A DNA stretch of 64,000 bases from Amphibacillus cookii (GCF_016908375.1 NZ_JAFBDS010000001.1:310001-374000), one strand, 5' to 3'. Shown: positions 27,096 to 36,874, counted from the first letter of the stretch. Numbers and translations: made by a program. The notes: a model not told the origin generated them from the sequence alone.

Positions 27096-27126
27096 ACCCT
27101 AGATTCGCAATAGATCTAGGGTTTTT
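27096..27126 (+). terminator. terminator after the accessory flagellar remnants
   Basis: ACCCTAGAT (27096-27104) pairs with ATCTAGGGT (27114-27122), then TTTT. Marks the former end of the transcription unit. Confidence 0.85.
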
Positions 27127-27523
27127 AGATGCTTTATGATGAAAGCAATGCTTCAAAAGCTCCTTTGCAATTTTAAATTGCTTTCCCTATCTTAAATAAA
27201 AGTTATCTGGTTTTTTTAATCTATTCTATTCTAAATATGATTTTAGAAATTGATAAAACATCATATGTTTAGGTAGTTATGATTAAGTATGATTAAAGTT
27301 ATTCGTTAAATTTACTGTTCTCTCAATCAAAGCAGATTGGTTAATAAAAGATAGTTAGTTTCCAAAAGTAATTTAACGCTTACATTATCGTGTTTATATG
27401 TTAAGAAGTTAGTTCAAAACCTTTAGTGAAATTTCTAGATAATCACCTAATTTCGACAATTTTTTTACATTTAATATGTTATATTTTAGCTGTCTTTCAT
27501 TTTGTTCTGTAGAGAGGAGGAAA
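27127..27523 (+). other. AT-rich stretch without a visible gene
   Basis: 397 bp; no frame with a ribosome site, no clear promoter and no repeat family member seen. Confidence 0.4.
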
Positions 27524-27606
27524 ATGATAGTAGTCAAAAGAGATTTATCATGAAGAATGAGCTTAATCAACATTGCTATCGGCATACATTAAAAAACGTG
27601 AGGTGA
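27524..27606 (+). CDS. two overlapping mini-ORFs (9 and 18 codons)
   Basis: AGAGAGGAGG (27511-27520) stands 3 bases before ATG 27524, a nine-codon frame (MIVVKRDLS) ending in ATGA at 27550-27553. There an 18-codon frame (MKNELNQHCYRHTLKNVR) starts and runs to 27606, four bases before the start of the secreted-protein gene. The chain of overlaps suggests translational coupling or a leader peptide, but the sequences are too short to prove coding. Confidence 0.35.
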
Positions 27607-27610
27607 TCAT

Positions 27611-28708
27611 ATGAGAATTGGTAAACCAAAACATTTTTACAAGGTGACAGTAGTATTGCTTATTTTGACCAGTTTTTTCACCATGAAAACATTAATAGCA
27701 AAGGATACTCTCGTTGAACCTATTGAAAAAGAAGTTGATTTAGAAGCGTTTGAGCTTGAATCGAATATATTTGAGATTGACATAACTTTTAGTGATATTA
27801 AATTGGAAGCAAACAAACAACAAGCTATAGAAGTAAAGGATAAACAGTATACAACAAGTGGCTCTATCGCAACTGATTCCGATCGGTTTATAGATAGTGG
27901 TTCGCTAACAGATGCTAGTCAAAATGATCTATGGTTTTTTACAGTCGATAGTAATCGAACGATCATATTTCAATTAGATTCAGACAATAGTGACTACTTT
28001 GTTGAATTGTATCGAGTTGATTGGAGTAATGGTACGGCTACTCCTATGGGTCTGAAGGGGCAGTCTGGTGAAACAGTCGCCCATAGTTCACTTCCTGAAG
28101 GTGATTGGGCTTTAGTTGTTAACTCAAAAGGTGAGGTAGGTCAGCCATATACGATTAGAATGAATGCCACTAATCCACAAGGTGCAACCGGCATTGTGTC
28201 GGCTTCAACATCGTTACAATATCTTGTATTGAGCTATGGAAATGGCGATGTTTATGCTAATGGTTCCTATGTTTTTAATGAATTGGAAGCTAATGATCAT
28301 TTAGATTGGGAGCGCAATTTTGTTTTTGAATGGGATGGTAATTACAATCGACGGCTGCATAAAGTATCAAGTGTTAAAATTAAGAGCATCTCTGCACCAG
28401 TAAGTTATCAAGCAAGCTATGCTAGTTCAAATAATGCAATACTTATCTATTTAGATAGAGAGACACTATTTACCCATTTTGAAGCTTATTTCCGATCAGG
28501 TCCCCCGACACAGTATGAAAACTCTTTTGTTGATACGATCGGTAAAGTAACGCCAAGACGATTGGACGCAGACGACTTAACAAACTGGGGAGACCACATT
28601 CTCGTATATGATTTAGATACGAATCAAACAATAGATTTTTTTAGTGTGCTAAACTATTATTATGCTAGTGGCGCAGAAGCAATACCAACAATTAATTACT
28701 TGAATTAA
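27611..28708 (+). CDS. secreted protein of unknown function with PPC-like domain
   Basis: 365 residues. Signal peptide: basic MRIGKPKHFYK, hydrophobic VTVVLLILTSFFT, cleavage probably near residue 31. After an acidic linker, residues about 80-190 (TSGSIATDSDRFIDSGSL, LWFFTVDSNRTIIFQLDS, YFVELYRVD, LPEGDWALVVNSKG) resemble a pre-peptidase C-terminal (PPC) beta-sandwich. The rest has no motif I recognise. AGGTGATC precedes the ATG. It lies between flagellar remnants and a motility peptide, but a link to motility is not shown. Confidence 0.7.
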   Translation: MRIGKPKHFYKVTVVLLILTSFFTMKTLIAKDTLVEPIEKEVDLEAFELESNIFEIDITFSDIKLEANKQQAIEVKDKQYTTSGSIATDSDRFIDSGSLTDASQNDLWFFTVDSNRTIIFQLDSDNSDYFVELYRVDWSNGTATPMGLKGQSGETVAHSSLPEGDWALVVNSKGEVGQPYTIRMNATNPQGATGIVSASTSLQYLVLSYGNGDVYANGSYVFNELEANDHLDWERNFVFEWDGNYNRRLHKVSSVKIKSISAPVSYQASYASSNNAILIYLDRETLFTHFEAYFRSGPPTQYENSFVDTIGKVTPRRLDADDLTNWGDHILVYDLDTNQTIDFFSVLNYYYASGAEAIPTINYLN

Positions 28709-28852
28709 CCTTTTGTATAGATTGTATTAATCGTGTCGACTCGTAGGCGTAAGTCCCCCGATTTGTAAATACCGACATGAGAAGTGTTACTTTCTTTTAT
28801 AACAACGTACTTTTGGATGAAAAAAAGTTTAGTAATGTAGCAAACCATTTAA

Positions 28853-28890
28853 TAACCGCCCTCTCTACTTTTAACGGAGTTGGGCGGTTA
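28853..28890 (+). other. hairpin upstream of the YjfB-type gene
   Basis: TAACCGCCC (28853-28861) and GGGCGGTTA (28882-28890), a perfect 9-bp stem with a 20-base loop and no T tract; a leader structure or weak terminator. Confidence 0.4.
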
Positions 28891-28990
28891 GTGCATTTGA
28901 GATTAAGTTCCTTTTACCCAATCGTCAGAAGAAGTACTATATGTTACACTTTTTATAACACGTCAAACCAACAAGTGAGGTGAACAAGAG

Positions 28991-29167
28991 ATGGATATTG
29001 CAAGGTTGTCAACAGCAATGAGCCAAGCGAATGTTCAACAACAAGTTTCGCTAAGTGTAATGAGTAAGACGATGGATCAAGCCGAAATGCAAGGTGACGG
29101 ACTGATTGAGATGATGGAAAAATCAACACATCCATACTTAGGACAATCGATTGATATGCAAGCTTAG
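28991..29167 (+). CDS. YjfB-family motility protein
   Basis: 58-residue protein MDIARLSTAMSQANVQQQVS, then VMSKTMDQAEMQGDGLIEMM and HPYLGQSIDMQA, typical of the YjfB family (putative motility proteins expressed with the sigma-D regulon in Bacillus). GAGGTGAAC lies before the ATG. It is next to the second flagellin, separated only by repeats. Confidence 0.8.
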   Translation: MDIARLSTAMSQANVQQQVSLSVMSKTMDQAEMQGDGLIEMMEKSTHPYLGQSIDMQA

Positions 29168-29187
29168 TGTATCGTCCCAGTAGACCA

Positions 29188-29310
29188 TTTATTACTGATA
29201 ACTGTCCGTAGTACGCTTGTCGCAAACTATGGAGCAGTGCGCATCTCATTTAGGTGGGAGATAACGGTCGTTAATGGCCTGTACCTGCCCTTCAATCAAG
29301 CGAGACTAGA
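29188..29310 (+). repeat. modular intergenic repeat, copy E (degenerate)
   Basis: TTTATTACTGATAACTGTCCGTA head, ATCTCATTTAGGTGGGAGATAACGGTCGTTAATG middle; the tail is lost or replaced. Diverged relative to copies B, D and M. Confidence 0.65.
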
Positions 29311-29352
29311 GCTTATAGAGGCTGGGAGATAACTAAATAATGAAATGGCGTA

Positions 29353-29696
29353 TCCGAACATTCTGAACAAAGCGTAGGAAAAACATGTAGACTCCTCGAA
29401 AATAAAGAACGATTTTCTTCGTGCGATGTATGATCGAGGATGCTTTCCTTATCCTGTGGGAATAGCACGAGCTGAGGATCCACTGTGTGAAGTATTCTTC
29501 TTCACAGTGGAGGAATGTTAGACTAATCCCGTTCCCGTCCTGGGACAACGTCTAACTGACCTACATCCTGTAGGCCCGAAGCCGTGCCCACGGCTAGGGA
29601 GACACTGCGTTTACCAAGATGTCTCCCTTGTGCTTGGGAGAGTAAAAGCGAAGTGTTTTACCGAAGCGCTACATGTATCAGACATTAATGTTCGGA
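29353..29696 (+). repeat. composite palindromic repeat region
   Basis: Bounded by inverted arms TCCGAACATT (29353-29362) and AATGTTCGGA (29687-29696). Inside are the Bacillales-type palindrome pieces GACTCCTCG.., GGGAATAGCACGAGCTGAGGATCC, the tip CCACTGTGTGAAG/CTTCACAGTGG, GAAGCCGTGCCCACGG, and two RTCCTG hairpins (TCCCGTCCTGGGA, CCTACATCCTGTAGG). Looks like one palindromic element invaded by another. Short frames here are not genes. Confidence 0.7.
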
Positions 29697-29820
29697 TTTT
29701 TCTTATCTAATTACTCTTTAGTCCCTGCCCCTATTTAATGAATAAAGTTATCCTATGTTAATTCTTTTCCGATCCGCTTAATTTTCATGCAATATTTTGT
29801 GAATTTAAATAAAATAAAAC

Positions 29821-29850
29821 GTGACAAACGCTGACATATGGTGCTATAAT
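29821..29850 (+). promoter_or_regulatory. promoter of the second flagellin gene
   Basis: GTGACA (29821-29826), 18 bases, TATAAT (29845-29850) with a TG extension (TGCTATAAT). Sigma-A type; no sigma-D consensus is seen, unlike hag. Confidence 0.6.
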
Positions 29851-29900
29851 CCTTTTATAATCATGTGAATGTAAAGTTTTTACTACCATTGGAGGTGGAA

Positions 29901-30722
29901 ATGTTGCGTATTCTTCATAATGGAAGTGCAATGCTCGCTTACCGAGCTTTATCAAGAAATTATTCAGCATTACATTTGTCGATTGAACGGTTGGCGTCTG
30001 GGCTAAGGATTAACCGTGCTGCTGACGATGCAGCTGGTTTGACCATATCTGAGAAAATGCGCGGTCAAATTCGGGGATTGAATAGGGCGATGGTTAATGT
30101 TCAAGATGGAATATCTTTAATTCAAACGGCTGAAGGTGCTTTAAACGAATCACATGCGATCTTGCAACGGATGAGAGAATTATCTGTTCAAGCTGCTAAT
30201 GGTGTATATGACGACAAGGATCGAAAAGCGATGCAGGATGAGATCAACCACCTTACAGAAGAATTAACCGATATTTCCACCCGTACACAATTTAACAAAA
30301 TCAACTTATTAGATGGTAGTTATCAAGATCGACGATTTCAAATTGGTGCAAACGCTGGGCAGTCTTTTTCGCTATCAATCGACGATATGGGGGCTGAAGC
30401 GCTCGATATTGTTGATAATGGTCAACCATTATCATTACTGACAGAAGCAAGTGCAGCGATCAGTCGTTTTGATGCAGCCATTCAGCAAGTGTCTCGTGAG
30501 CGGTCAAAATTAGGAGCAAAGGAAAATCGGCTACATCACACGATTCAAAATTTAAGTGTATCTGCTGAGAATTTAACAGCAGCAGAGTCAAGAATTCGTG
30601 ATGTTGATATCGCAAAAGAAATGATGTACTTTATGCGTCATAATATTCTTAATCAAGCTTCACAGGTGATGTTAGCACAAGCTATGCAACAACCACAGTC
30701 TGTTTTACAATTACTACGCTAA
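29901..30722 (+). CDS. second, divergent flagellin
   Basis: 273 residues. Conserved ends are kept: LASGLRINRAADDAAGLTIS, GQIRGLNRAMVNVQDGISLI, and SAENLTAAESRIRDVDIAKE, MLAQAMQQPQSVLQLLR. The first residues (MLRILHNGSAMLAYRALSRN) differ from the usual MRINHNIAALN. GGAGGTGG precedes the ATG at 29901 (frame open from 29865). The codon use and DNA differ clearly from hag, so it is not a recent duplicate. It could be a minor filament protein or a phase/condition-specific flagellin. A promoter of sigma-A type suggests different regulation. Confidence 0.88.
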   Translation: MLRILHNGSAMLAYRALSRNYSALHLSIERLASGLRINRAADDAAGLTISEKMRGQIRGLNRAMVNVQDGISLIQTAEGALNESHAILQRMRELSVQAANGVYDDKDRKAMQDEINHLTEELTDISTRTQFNKINLLDGSYQDRRFQIGANAGQSFSLSIDDMGAEALDIVDNGQPLSLLTEASAAISRFDAAIQQVSRERSKLGAKENRLHHTIQNLSVSAENLTAAESRIRDVDIAKEMMYFMRHNILNQASQVMLAQAMQQPQSVLQLLR

Positions 30723-30745
30723 TCGTTGATCTGTTAAGCTAGTGC

Positions 30746-30774
30746 TTGACTTTTCCTAATTAGAAGCGTAAAAT
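30746..30774 (+). promoter_or_regulatory. sigma-A promoter of the riboswitch-ATPase unit
   Basis: TTGACT (30746-30751), 17 bases, TAAAAT (30769-30774). Confidence 0.8.
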
Positions 30775-30785
30775 ACGTAATAGCA

Positions 30786-30877
30786 TAAAGGGGAGTAGCT
30801 CAAGCAATAGTGTCGTCATTACGAGAATTAATATCTCCGGCATTATTGGCAACGATCTGTTGTTAGCAAGACCTTTA
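30786..30877 (+). ncRNA. yybP-ykoY manganese riboswitch
   Basis: AAAGGGGAGTAGCTC at the 5' end and GCAACGATCTG..GCAAGACC at the 3' end are the conserved parts of the yybP-ykoY motif, which senses Mn(II). It starts about 12 bases after the -10 box, and its 3' side overlaps the 5' arm of a strong terminator (30868-30930). Known members turn on exporter genes when Mn is high. Confidence 0.85.
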
Positions 30878-30930
30878 CCTATAGATTTCCGAATTTTTTA
30901 TTCGGGAGTTTATCGGTAAGGGTCTTTTTT
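30868..30930 (+). terminator. riboswitch-controlled terminator
   Basis: AAGACCTTTACC..ATTTCCGAA pairs with TTCGGGAGT..GGTAAGGGTCTT across TTTTTTA, followed by TTTTTT. Sharing AAGACC with the aptamer explains ligand-dependent read-through. Confidence 0.88.
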
Positions 30931-31035
30931 GTGTGATAAATAGAAAAAAATGGAATTTAATCAATGAACAAAAGCTTGAGTGGAATGATTCAGGATTGGT
31001 TATAACTATAGATGAAGTCAGGAGATGATAGTGGA

Positions 31036-33678
31036 ATGAATGCTTATCAAAAAGATAAACGACAGGTTTTGGAGGAACTTCAAGCTGATCACTCCGGTTT
31101 GGCACAAACAGAAGTTGAACAACGTCAGTCAAAACAGGGGTTCAATGAATTAGAGGAAGGCAAACAGACATCAACATGGCAGTTATTTATCGAATCATTT
31201 AAAGATGCGATGGTGATTGTACTTTTAGTGGCGGCAACGGTACAATTGCTGCTTGGTGAATATATTGAAACGATTGTTATTCTAATTGTGTTAATCATGA
31301 ATGCTGCTATTAGTGTGATTCAAACGAAGAAAGCAGAAAGTTCCCTTGAAGCCTTGCGCGAAATGTCAGCTCCTGAAGCGAAAGTGATTCGTCAAGGAGA
31401 TAAGCAGACAATTCCAGCACGTGAACTGGTTCGAGGGGATATTGTCTACCTTGAAGCTGGGGATTACATACCTGCTGACGGTCGTATTCTAGAAAGCGGA
31501 TCTCTTCAAGTTAATGAAGGCATGCTCACAGGGGAGTCGCATGTGGTCAATAAAACAGAGGAAGCCATTACAGAGGAGGTTGCCCTTGGTGACCGGACTA
31601 ATATGGTGTTTAGCAGTGCACTGGTAACGAATGGTCGTGCTTCATTTGTGGTGACAGATACCGGAGCAAAAACAGAAATCGGAAAGATTGCCAATCTGTT
31701 GAATGAGGCTGAACAAAAACAAACACCACTTCAGCGCAAGCTTGATGCCTTTAGTAAAAAGTTAGGTATCTGGATTTTCTTATTGTCGGTTGGTATTTTT
31801 ATTGTCCAAGCGGCACGAATTTGGTTTGGTGATCAGCCTGTAGATTTGACAACAGAATTATTACAAGCCTTAATGTTTGCTGTAGCTGTAGCTGTGGCTG
31901 CGATACCTGAGGCACTTCAATCGATTGTCACGATTGTGTTGTCTGTGGGCACCAACAAGATGGCTAAACAGCATGCGATTATTCGTAAATTGCCAGCCGT
32001 TGAGACGCTAGGTTCGGCGAGTGTAATCTGTACAGATAAGACAGGGACGTTAACGCAAAATAAAATGACCGTAACAGATAGTTATTTACCAACAATAGAG
32101 GAAAAAGCGTTTAATCCGAAAGAGACAGATCGATTATCCTCTGAACAGTTACTTATTGATATCGCTGTTTTATGTAACGATAGTTATCTCAATGCAAAGG
32201 GTGATGAAGTCGGTGATCCGACTGAGGTAGCATTGCTTCATTATGCCAATCAACATCAGCAAAGTGAGCAAGACATCAAACAACAGTATCCCCGTCTTGA
32301 TGAACTGCCATTTGATTCAGATCGCAAACGAATGTCAACCTTGCATGATATGCATGGGCAACACATGCTACTGACAAAGGGTGGTCCTGATGTGATCTTT
32401 AGACTAGCTAAATTTATCCTTGTTAACGGTGAAGAATTGCCTTTAGATGACCAATGGCAGCGGAAGCTAACCGAGCAAAATGAAGCATTTTCAGCTCAAG
32501 CGCTACGTGTATTGGCTTTCGCTTATAAAAAGTATGATAAAAGTAAAAATCAGTTGAGTCTTGATGATGAGGATGATCTTGTCTTAGTCGGTTTACTTGC
32601 CATGATCGATCCACCTCGAGAAGCGGTCTATAATGCGATTAAAGAAACAAAAGCAGCGGGTATTAAAACAGTGATGATTACTGGTGATCATAAAACGACA
32701 GCTGAGGCGATTGGTCGAGATATCGGCTTAGTAGAGGAAGGTGATTTTGCTGTTACTGGACAGGAACTTGATCGGATGAGTGATCAAGAGTTAAATGAGA
32801 AATTGAAGCATATTACGGTTTATGCACGTGTCTCACCCGAGAATAAAATTCGGATTGTCAAAGCGTGGCAAAGTAAAAACCAAATTTCTGCCATGACTGG
32901 GGATGGTGTCAATGATGCGCCCGCTTTAAAACAAGCGGATATCGGCATTGCGATGGGCAGTGGTACAGATGTAAGTAAGGATGCGGCCGCCATGATTTTA
33001 ACTGATGATAATTTTGTCTCGATTGTTAATGCTGTTGAAGTCGGTCGAACGGTTTTTGATAATATTAAAAAAGCGATTGCTTACTTATTTTCAGGTAATT
33101 TAGGTGCCATCATTGCGATTCTATTTGCAGTTGTGTTAGGGCTACCTAATCCTTTCACTGCACTACAATTACTGTTTATTAATTTAGTTAATGATTCATT
33201 GCCAGCTATCGCTCTAGGGATGGAAAAATCGGAGCCAGATGTGATGAATCGCGCCCCGCGTTCTATTGATGAAGGTATTTTTGCAGGTGAGACACTACGT
33301 GCGGTCGTAACCCGTGGTTCGATTATTGGGGCGATGGTCATTGTCTCACACTTAATTGGTTTACAAGATGGCGTCGAGACCGGTGTAGCGATGGCATTCA
33401 CCACCTTGATTTTAGCACGGACACTACAAACCTTCTCAGCACGATCTAATCGTCAAACTTTTTTCAGTGTCGGCTTACGATCTAATTTGTATGTACTAGG
33501 AGCGGTTGCCCTTTGTTTCAGTTTATATTTATTAACGGTATTACCTGGTTTGCGCGTGATTTTCTCTATCCCGACAAATTTTAATTTGATCCAATGGCTG
33601 ATGGCAACTGGACTTGCTGTCGGTGCTGTCATACTTATGGAAATGGTAAAGGTATTTTATCAACGTTTACGTAAATAA
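31036..33678 (+). CDS. P-type cation-transporting ATPase (Ca2+/Mn2+ type), manganese efflux likely
   Basis: About 880 residues, P2A-type ATPase in the membrane. Actuator motif LTGES, phosphorylation site [10 protein letters not shown] (Asp about 334), KGGPD nucleotide site, TGDH, and [20 protein letters not shown]. Cation helix M4 reads [10 protein letters not shown]6 has [13 protein letters not shown]. Family members pump Ca2+ or Mn2+; the Mn-sensing riboswitch upstream argues for Mn export (as for Lactococcus YoaB). AGGAG lies ten bases before ATG 31036; the frame is open from 31012. Confidence 0.92.
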   Translation: MNAYQKDKRQVLEELQADHSGLAQTEVEQRQSKQGFNELEEGKQTSTWQLFIESFKDAMVIVLLVAATVQLLLGEYIETIVILIVLIMNAAISVIQTKKAESSLEALREMSAPEAKVIRQGDKQTIPARELVRGDIVYLEAGDYIPADGRILESGSLQVNEGMLTGESHVVNKTEEAITEEVALGDRTNMVFSSALVTNGRASFVVTDTGAKTEIGKIANLLNEAEQKQTPLQRKLDAFSKKLGIWIFLLSVGIFIVQAARIWFGDQPVDLTTELLQALMFAVAVAVAAIPEALQSIVTIVLSVGTNKMAKQHAIIRKLPAVETLGSASVICTDKTGTLTQNKMTVTDSYLPTIEEKAFNPKETDRLSSEQLLIDIAVLCNDSYLNAKGDEVGDPTEVALLHYANQHQQSEQDIKQQYPRLDELPFDSDRKRMSTLHDMHGQHMLLTKGGPDVIFRLAKFILVNGEELPLDDQWQRKLTEQNEAFSAQALRVLAFAYKKYDKSKNQLSLDDEDDLVLVGLLAMIDPPREAVYNAIKETKAAGIKTVMITGDHKTTAEAIGRDIGLVEEGDFAVTGQELDRMSDQELNEKLKHITVYARVSPENKIRIVKAWQSKNQISAMTGDGVNDAPALKQADIGIAMGSGTDVSKDAAAMILTDDNFVSIVNAVEVGRTVFDNIKKAIAYLFSGNLGAIIAILFAVVLGLPNPFTALQLLFINLVNDSLPAIALGMEKSEPDVMNRAPRSIDEGIFAGETLRAVVTRGSIIGAMVIVSHLIGLQDGVETGVAMAFTTLILARTLQTFSARSNRQTFFSVGLRSNLYVLGAVALCFSLYLLTVLPGLRVIFSIPTNFNLIQWLMATGLAVGAVILMEMVKVFYQRLRK

Positions 33679-33720
33679 TAAAGTTATGGATTGACAGGTA
33701 GCTTATGAGCTATCTGTTAA

Positions 33721-33860
33721 TTTTTCATAAATAACCGTCCGTAAATCGCCCGCCGCGTTCAATCTATTAAGATGGGCGCTAATGTCCTGATTGACTCAAC
33801 GAATCTGCAATCAGTGGGCGAAGAACGAGAAGGCCCGCTGATAGAAGTTTCGTTTTATTT
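33721..33860 (+). repeat. modular intergenic repeat, copy F (short form)
   Basis: About 140 bp just after the ATPase gene: ATAACCGTCCGTAAATCGCC, TCAATCTATTAAGATGGGCGC, CTAATGTCCTGATTGACTCA, then AATCAGTGGGC paired with GCCCGCTGATA, tail GAAGTTTCGTTTTAT. The first half is shortened. Confidence 0.85.
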
Positions 33861-33886
33861 CAGTGCTATATATACTGAGACTAAAG

Positions 33887-33895
33887 TGCTATAAT
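33887..33895 (+). promoter_or_regulatory. extended -10 promoter of the PAS-GGDEF gene
   Basis: TGCTATAAT, 35 bp before the ATG; no clear -35. Confidence 0.45.
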
Positions 33896-33930
33896 GATAG
33901 AGAATCATTTTTCGGGAAAAGGGGATACGC

Positions 33931-35589
33931 ATGGACCTAACGAAGCAAGCTCTGATTGATGGAATGCAGGATATGGTTTTTGTTATGCGTGTCAGTGACG
34001 ATGGAAAAAAATTCTATTATGAGTTAGTTAATCACATAGCCAAAAAGGCTTTAAACCTGACGAGTGAAATGGTGGGCAAAGAATTAAATGAAGTTATTCC
34101 ATCTACTATGGCTACTATCTTGACACAACAATACCAACAAGTCGTGCAAAGCAAGCAAACGCATACGTATGAAGATAATTATTTTATTTCGAATGCCGGT
34201 CAGAAGATAAGTGAAACAATACTTACACCACTAGTTAGTGAAAATAAGGTAAGCCATATTGTGGCTGTAACGAGAGATATAACCAATTTAAAACAAGTAG
34301 AAACACAAAGTTTGTTAAGTCGTCAACGCCTTCAATATAGTCGTCAGCGTTATAAATCGTTATTTGATGAGAATACAGATGCGATTAGCTATTTAAATTT
34401 ATCTGGTAAGATTGTTCGTATGAATCGTGCATGTGAACAATTACTCAAGCAAATTAATCGAACAGAAGACAGAAGAAATATCTTTGATTTAATCAGTCAA
34501 CAAGACCTTCAATTCATTAAACAAACGTTTGATGAAACGTTAAAGGGACAAGCTCACACGGCGGATACAACCGTTAACAGTCAAGACCAGTATCAAATTC
34601 GTTTGCAAATAAAATTTATTCCGATGATTATTGAGCAACATGTGCAAGGAGTCTATGCTATTTTAAAAGACATGACAGCTGAACACTTTGCTAAAGATAC
34701 ACTTCTTGCAAGCCAAGAGAGATTTCGACTTATTGCTGAACATTCATCTGATTTAATTCAATTACTTGATCAAGATGGTTATTTTGTCTACTTATCTCCT
34801 TCACACGAACGAGTATTAGGGCTACAATTAATCGGTGATGAACGGGAACATATCTATGATATTATGGCTTCTGATGATCATGATAGCTTTAACCAACATT
34901 TAAAGACGGCCATAACTTATAACAAAGCGCAAAAATTTGAAGTGCGTTTTCAGAATATTAATGCAGATTATTGTTGGTTTGAGTTACAATTGGAACCCGT
35001 TTTTTCTGATGCTGGTATTTTTAAGCATTCGATTGTTGTTGCTCGTGATATTGAAGCACGCAAAACATATGAACATGAACTTCAGCGTCTTGCTTATCAT
35101 GATCCACTTACAGGCTTAGCTAATCGAAGGTTGTTTAATGCCCGTCTTGAGCAGGTGATTTCTTTATATGAAAGAAACCAAAAAGCGTTTGCTGTGATGA
35201 TGCTTGATTTGGATGATTTTAAAGGAATCAACGATCAGATGGGGCATGATACGGGTGATTATGTAATTGAGAAGCTAGGCAAACGATTAAAACAAGCTGT
35301 TAGAGACATGGACACAGTTGCCCGATTAGGTGGGGATGAATTTATTGTTCTTCTTCCAGAGATTGAGACGAAAGCTAATTTAATTCATATCATTGAGCGG
35401 ATTGAGCGGACACTTCAAGCCGCTTATCGACTAAAAGGGAATACGTTTCAAGTTGGCGTTAGTCTAGGGGCTATTTTGTTGCGCCAAGGGCATATCTCAG
35501 CTTCATCTGTCATTTCAAAAGTAGATCAGGTTCTCTATCGCGCGAAACGCACAGGTAAAAACAAATCGATTATCGATGTGCAATTTTAA
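33931..35589 (+). CDS. PAS-domain diguanylate cyclase
   Basis: 552 residues, no membrane segment. Three PAS-type sensory domains (about 8-125, 140-255, 265-385; the last followed by a PAC-like VVARDIEARKTYEHELQ), then a GGDEF domain starting LAYHDPLTGLANRRLF. The active site GGDEF (about 467-471) is intact, and the product-inhibition site RDMD lies five residues upstream. It is therefore expected to make c-di-GMP. In Bacillaceae this typically lowers motility through YpfA/DgrA; the signal sensed is unknown. GAAAAGGGG precedes the ATG. Confidence 0.92.
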   Translation: MDLTKQALIDGMQDMVFVMRVSDDGKKFYYELVNHIAKKALNLTSEMVGKELNEVIPSTMATILTQQYQQVVQSKQTHTYEDNYFISNAGQKISETILTPLVSENKVSHIVAVTRDITNLKQVETQSLLSRQRLQYSRQRYKSLFDENTDAISYLNLSGKIVRMNRACEQLLKQINRTEDRRNIFDLISQQDLQFIKQTFDETLKGQAHTADTTVNSQDQYQIRLQIKFIPMIIEQHVQGVYAILKDMTAEHFAKDTLLASQERFRLIAEHSSDLIQLLDQDGYFVYLSPSHERVLGLQLIGDEREHIYDIMASDDHDSFNQHLKTAITYNKAQKFEVRFQNINADYCWFELQLEPVFSDAGIFKHSIVVARDIEARKTYEHELQRLAYHDPLTGLANRRLFNARLEQVISLYERNQKAFAVMMLDLDDFKGINDQMGHDTGDYVIEKLGKRLKQAVRDMDTVARLGGDEFIVLLPEIETKANLIHIIERIERTLQAAYRLKGNTFQVGVSLGAILLRQGHISASSVISKVDQVLYRAKRTGKNKSIIDVQF

Positions 35590-35604
35590 GTGACTTATAC
35601 AAAC

Positions 35605-35778
35605 ATAAAACGAACCTTCAATCAGTGGACGGAGGGCTACAGGACGTGGCGGTTTTAGTCTACGATCTTACCTACCCACTGATTGTTAGTTAAGTAAATC
35701 AAGGACATTAGCGACCACCTCAATCGATTTGCTCTACTCTCTATTTTGAGGGGGGTACGGACGGTTATCTGTGATAAA
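35605..35778 (-). repeat. modular intergenic repeat, copy G (RTCCTG form, minus orientation)
   Basis: Reads on the minus strand from TTTATCACAGATAACCGTCC (35778) through ATCGATTGAGGTGG, CAATCAGTGGGTAGG, the CGTCCTGTAG module, to CCACTGATTGAAGGTTCGTTTTAT (35605). Very close to copy B but with a shorter module. Confidence 0.9.
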
Positions 35779-35960
35779 GTAGGCCTTGCATTCAATCTGA
35801 TCAGCAATGTTCCGACTGATAGAAGAGAGGTATTACCCATATTGAATATGTACTATATCTACTTTGTTTGATTTAGTTTAGGAAAAAATATCAAGACAAT
35901 TTCAAATATATATGGGATAATAGAAGGATAAAGGTTGTTTTAGGCAGAGGAGGATAACAA

Positions 35961-36569
35961 ATGAGTGATCATGCAAAGTATCTATTTATTGGTGACAGTA
36001 TTACAGAATGGGGCAGGTTTGAAGATAGTGAAGGACTAGGAGATAATTATGTTCGGATGATTCGTGATGATCTAGCGATTCATTTGCCATATTCCTTTCC
36101 TGAGTTTATTAATCGAGGGATTGGTGGTAATCGAATAACGGATCTTGTTGAACGTTGGCAAACTGACGTGATTGCCAATCAGCCTGATCTTGTTTCGATA
36201 TCTATCGGCATAAATGATGTATGGCGACAACTAGATAATTCGGATATGGAGCATGTTTATCCTAGTGATTATGCCAAGCTTTATCGTGAATTAATCGAAC
36301 AAACCAGAGCACAGAAAATCGTTTTGATGGAACCTACTATTATTGATGAAGATCCGCAATCTAAAGGAAATCAATTATTGAAACCTTATGTGGAAATTGT
36401 TAATCAACTGGCTGATGAATATCAGTTAACTGTCGTTCCCACTCATCAAGCTTTTTTAAATTATTTACATCGATCAGGCCCCTTACCATTAACGGTAGAT
36501 GGCGTGCATATGAGTAGCACAGGTAATCGATTGATGGCACAAACATGGCTACAAGCATTAGCAAAATAG
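35961..36569 (+). CDS. SGNH/GDSL hydrolase (lipase/esterase family)
   Basis: 202 residues, cytoplasmic (no signal peptide). Block I FIGDSITEWGR carries the nucleophilic Ser (about residue 12). Block II is GIGGNRITDL (Gly), block III SISIGINDVW (Asn) and block V DGVHMSSTGNRLM (Asp/His). The full SGNH set means an active esterase, probably on acetylated sugars or xylo-oligosaccharides as in many Bacillaceae members. The substrate is inferred only. GGAGG precedes the ATG; a terminator follows. Confidence 0.9.
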   Translation: MSDHAKYLFIGDSITEWGRFEDSEGLGDNYVRMIRDDLAIHLPYSFPEFINRGIGGNRITDLVERWQTDVIANQPDLVSISIGINDVWRQLDNSDMEHVYPSDYAKLYRELIEQTRAQKIVLMEPTIIDEDPQSKGNQLLKPYVEIVNQLADEYQLTVVPTHQAFLNYLHRSGPLPLTVDGVHMSSTGNRLMAQTWLQALAK

Positions 36570-36573
36570 GAAA

Positions 36574-36636
36574 ACACAGATGTGTCCGATACTGGTCTTA
36601 ATATTAATTAAGGCGAGTACACATCTGTGCTTTTTT
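36574..36636 (+). terminator. terminator after the SGNH hydrolase
   Basis: CACAGATGTGT (36575-36585) pairs with ACACATCTGTG (36619-36629), then CTTTTTT. The 33-base loop is long. Confidence 0.75.
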
Positions 36637-36733
36637 AAAAGAGTAAGAAAGCATAAAAAATTTGCTGATATACCATGGGTTAAGAGCCTTCTTGGAGTAA
36701 GCGTTTGTCACTCCGAGATAAGCGATAAAACTA

Positions 36734-36874
36734 GCTATGGAAATACACGAAGACTCCTCGAAAATAAAGAACAATTTTCTTCGTGCGATGTATGACCGAC
36801 GAGGCTTTCCTTATCCTGTTGGAAAAGCGCGAGCTGAAGCTGGGCCCACGGAAAGTGCAGTGTATTTCCATAGC
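36734..36874 (+). repeat. Bacillales-type palindromic repeat
   Basis: Perfect 15-bp outer arms GCTATGGAAATACAC (36734-36748) and GTGTATTTCCATAGC (36860-36874). Inside: GAAGACTCCTCG, GAGCTGAAGCTGGGCCCACGGAAAG. The middle (AAAATAAAGAACAATTTTCT..CGAGGCTTTCCTTATCC) matches the block at 29395-29455. Frames over it are shadows. Confidence 0.8.

Noticed and set aside
28777-28983. 68-codon frame before the YjfB-type gene
   Set aside because: Runs through a perfect hairpin, has no ribosome site and an implausible composition.
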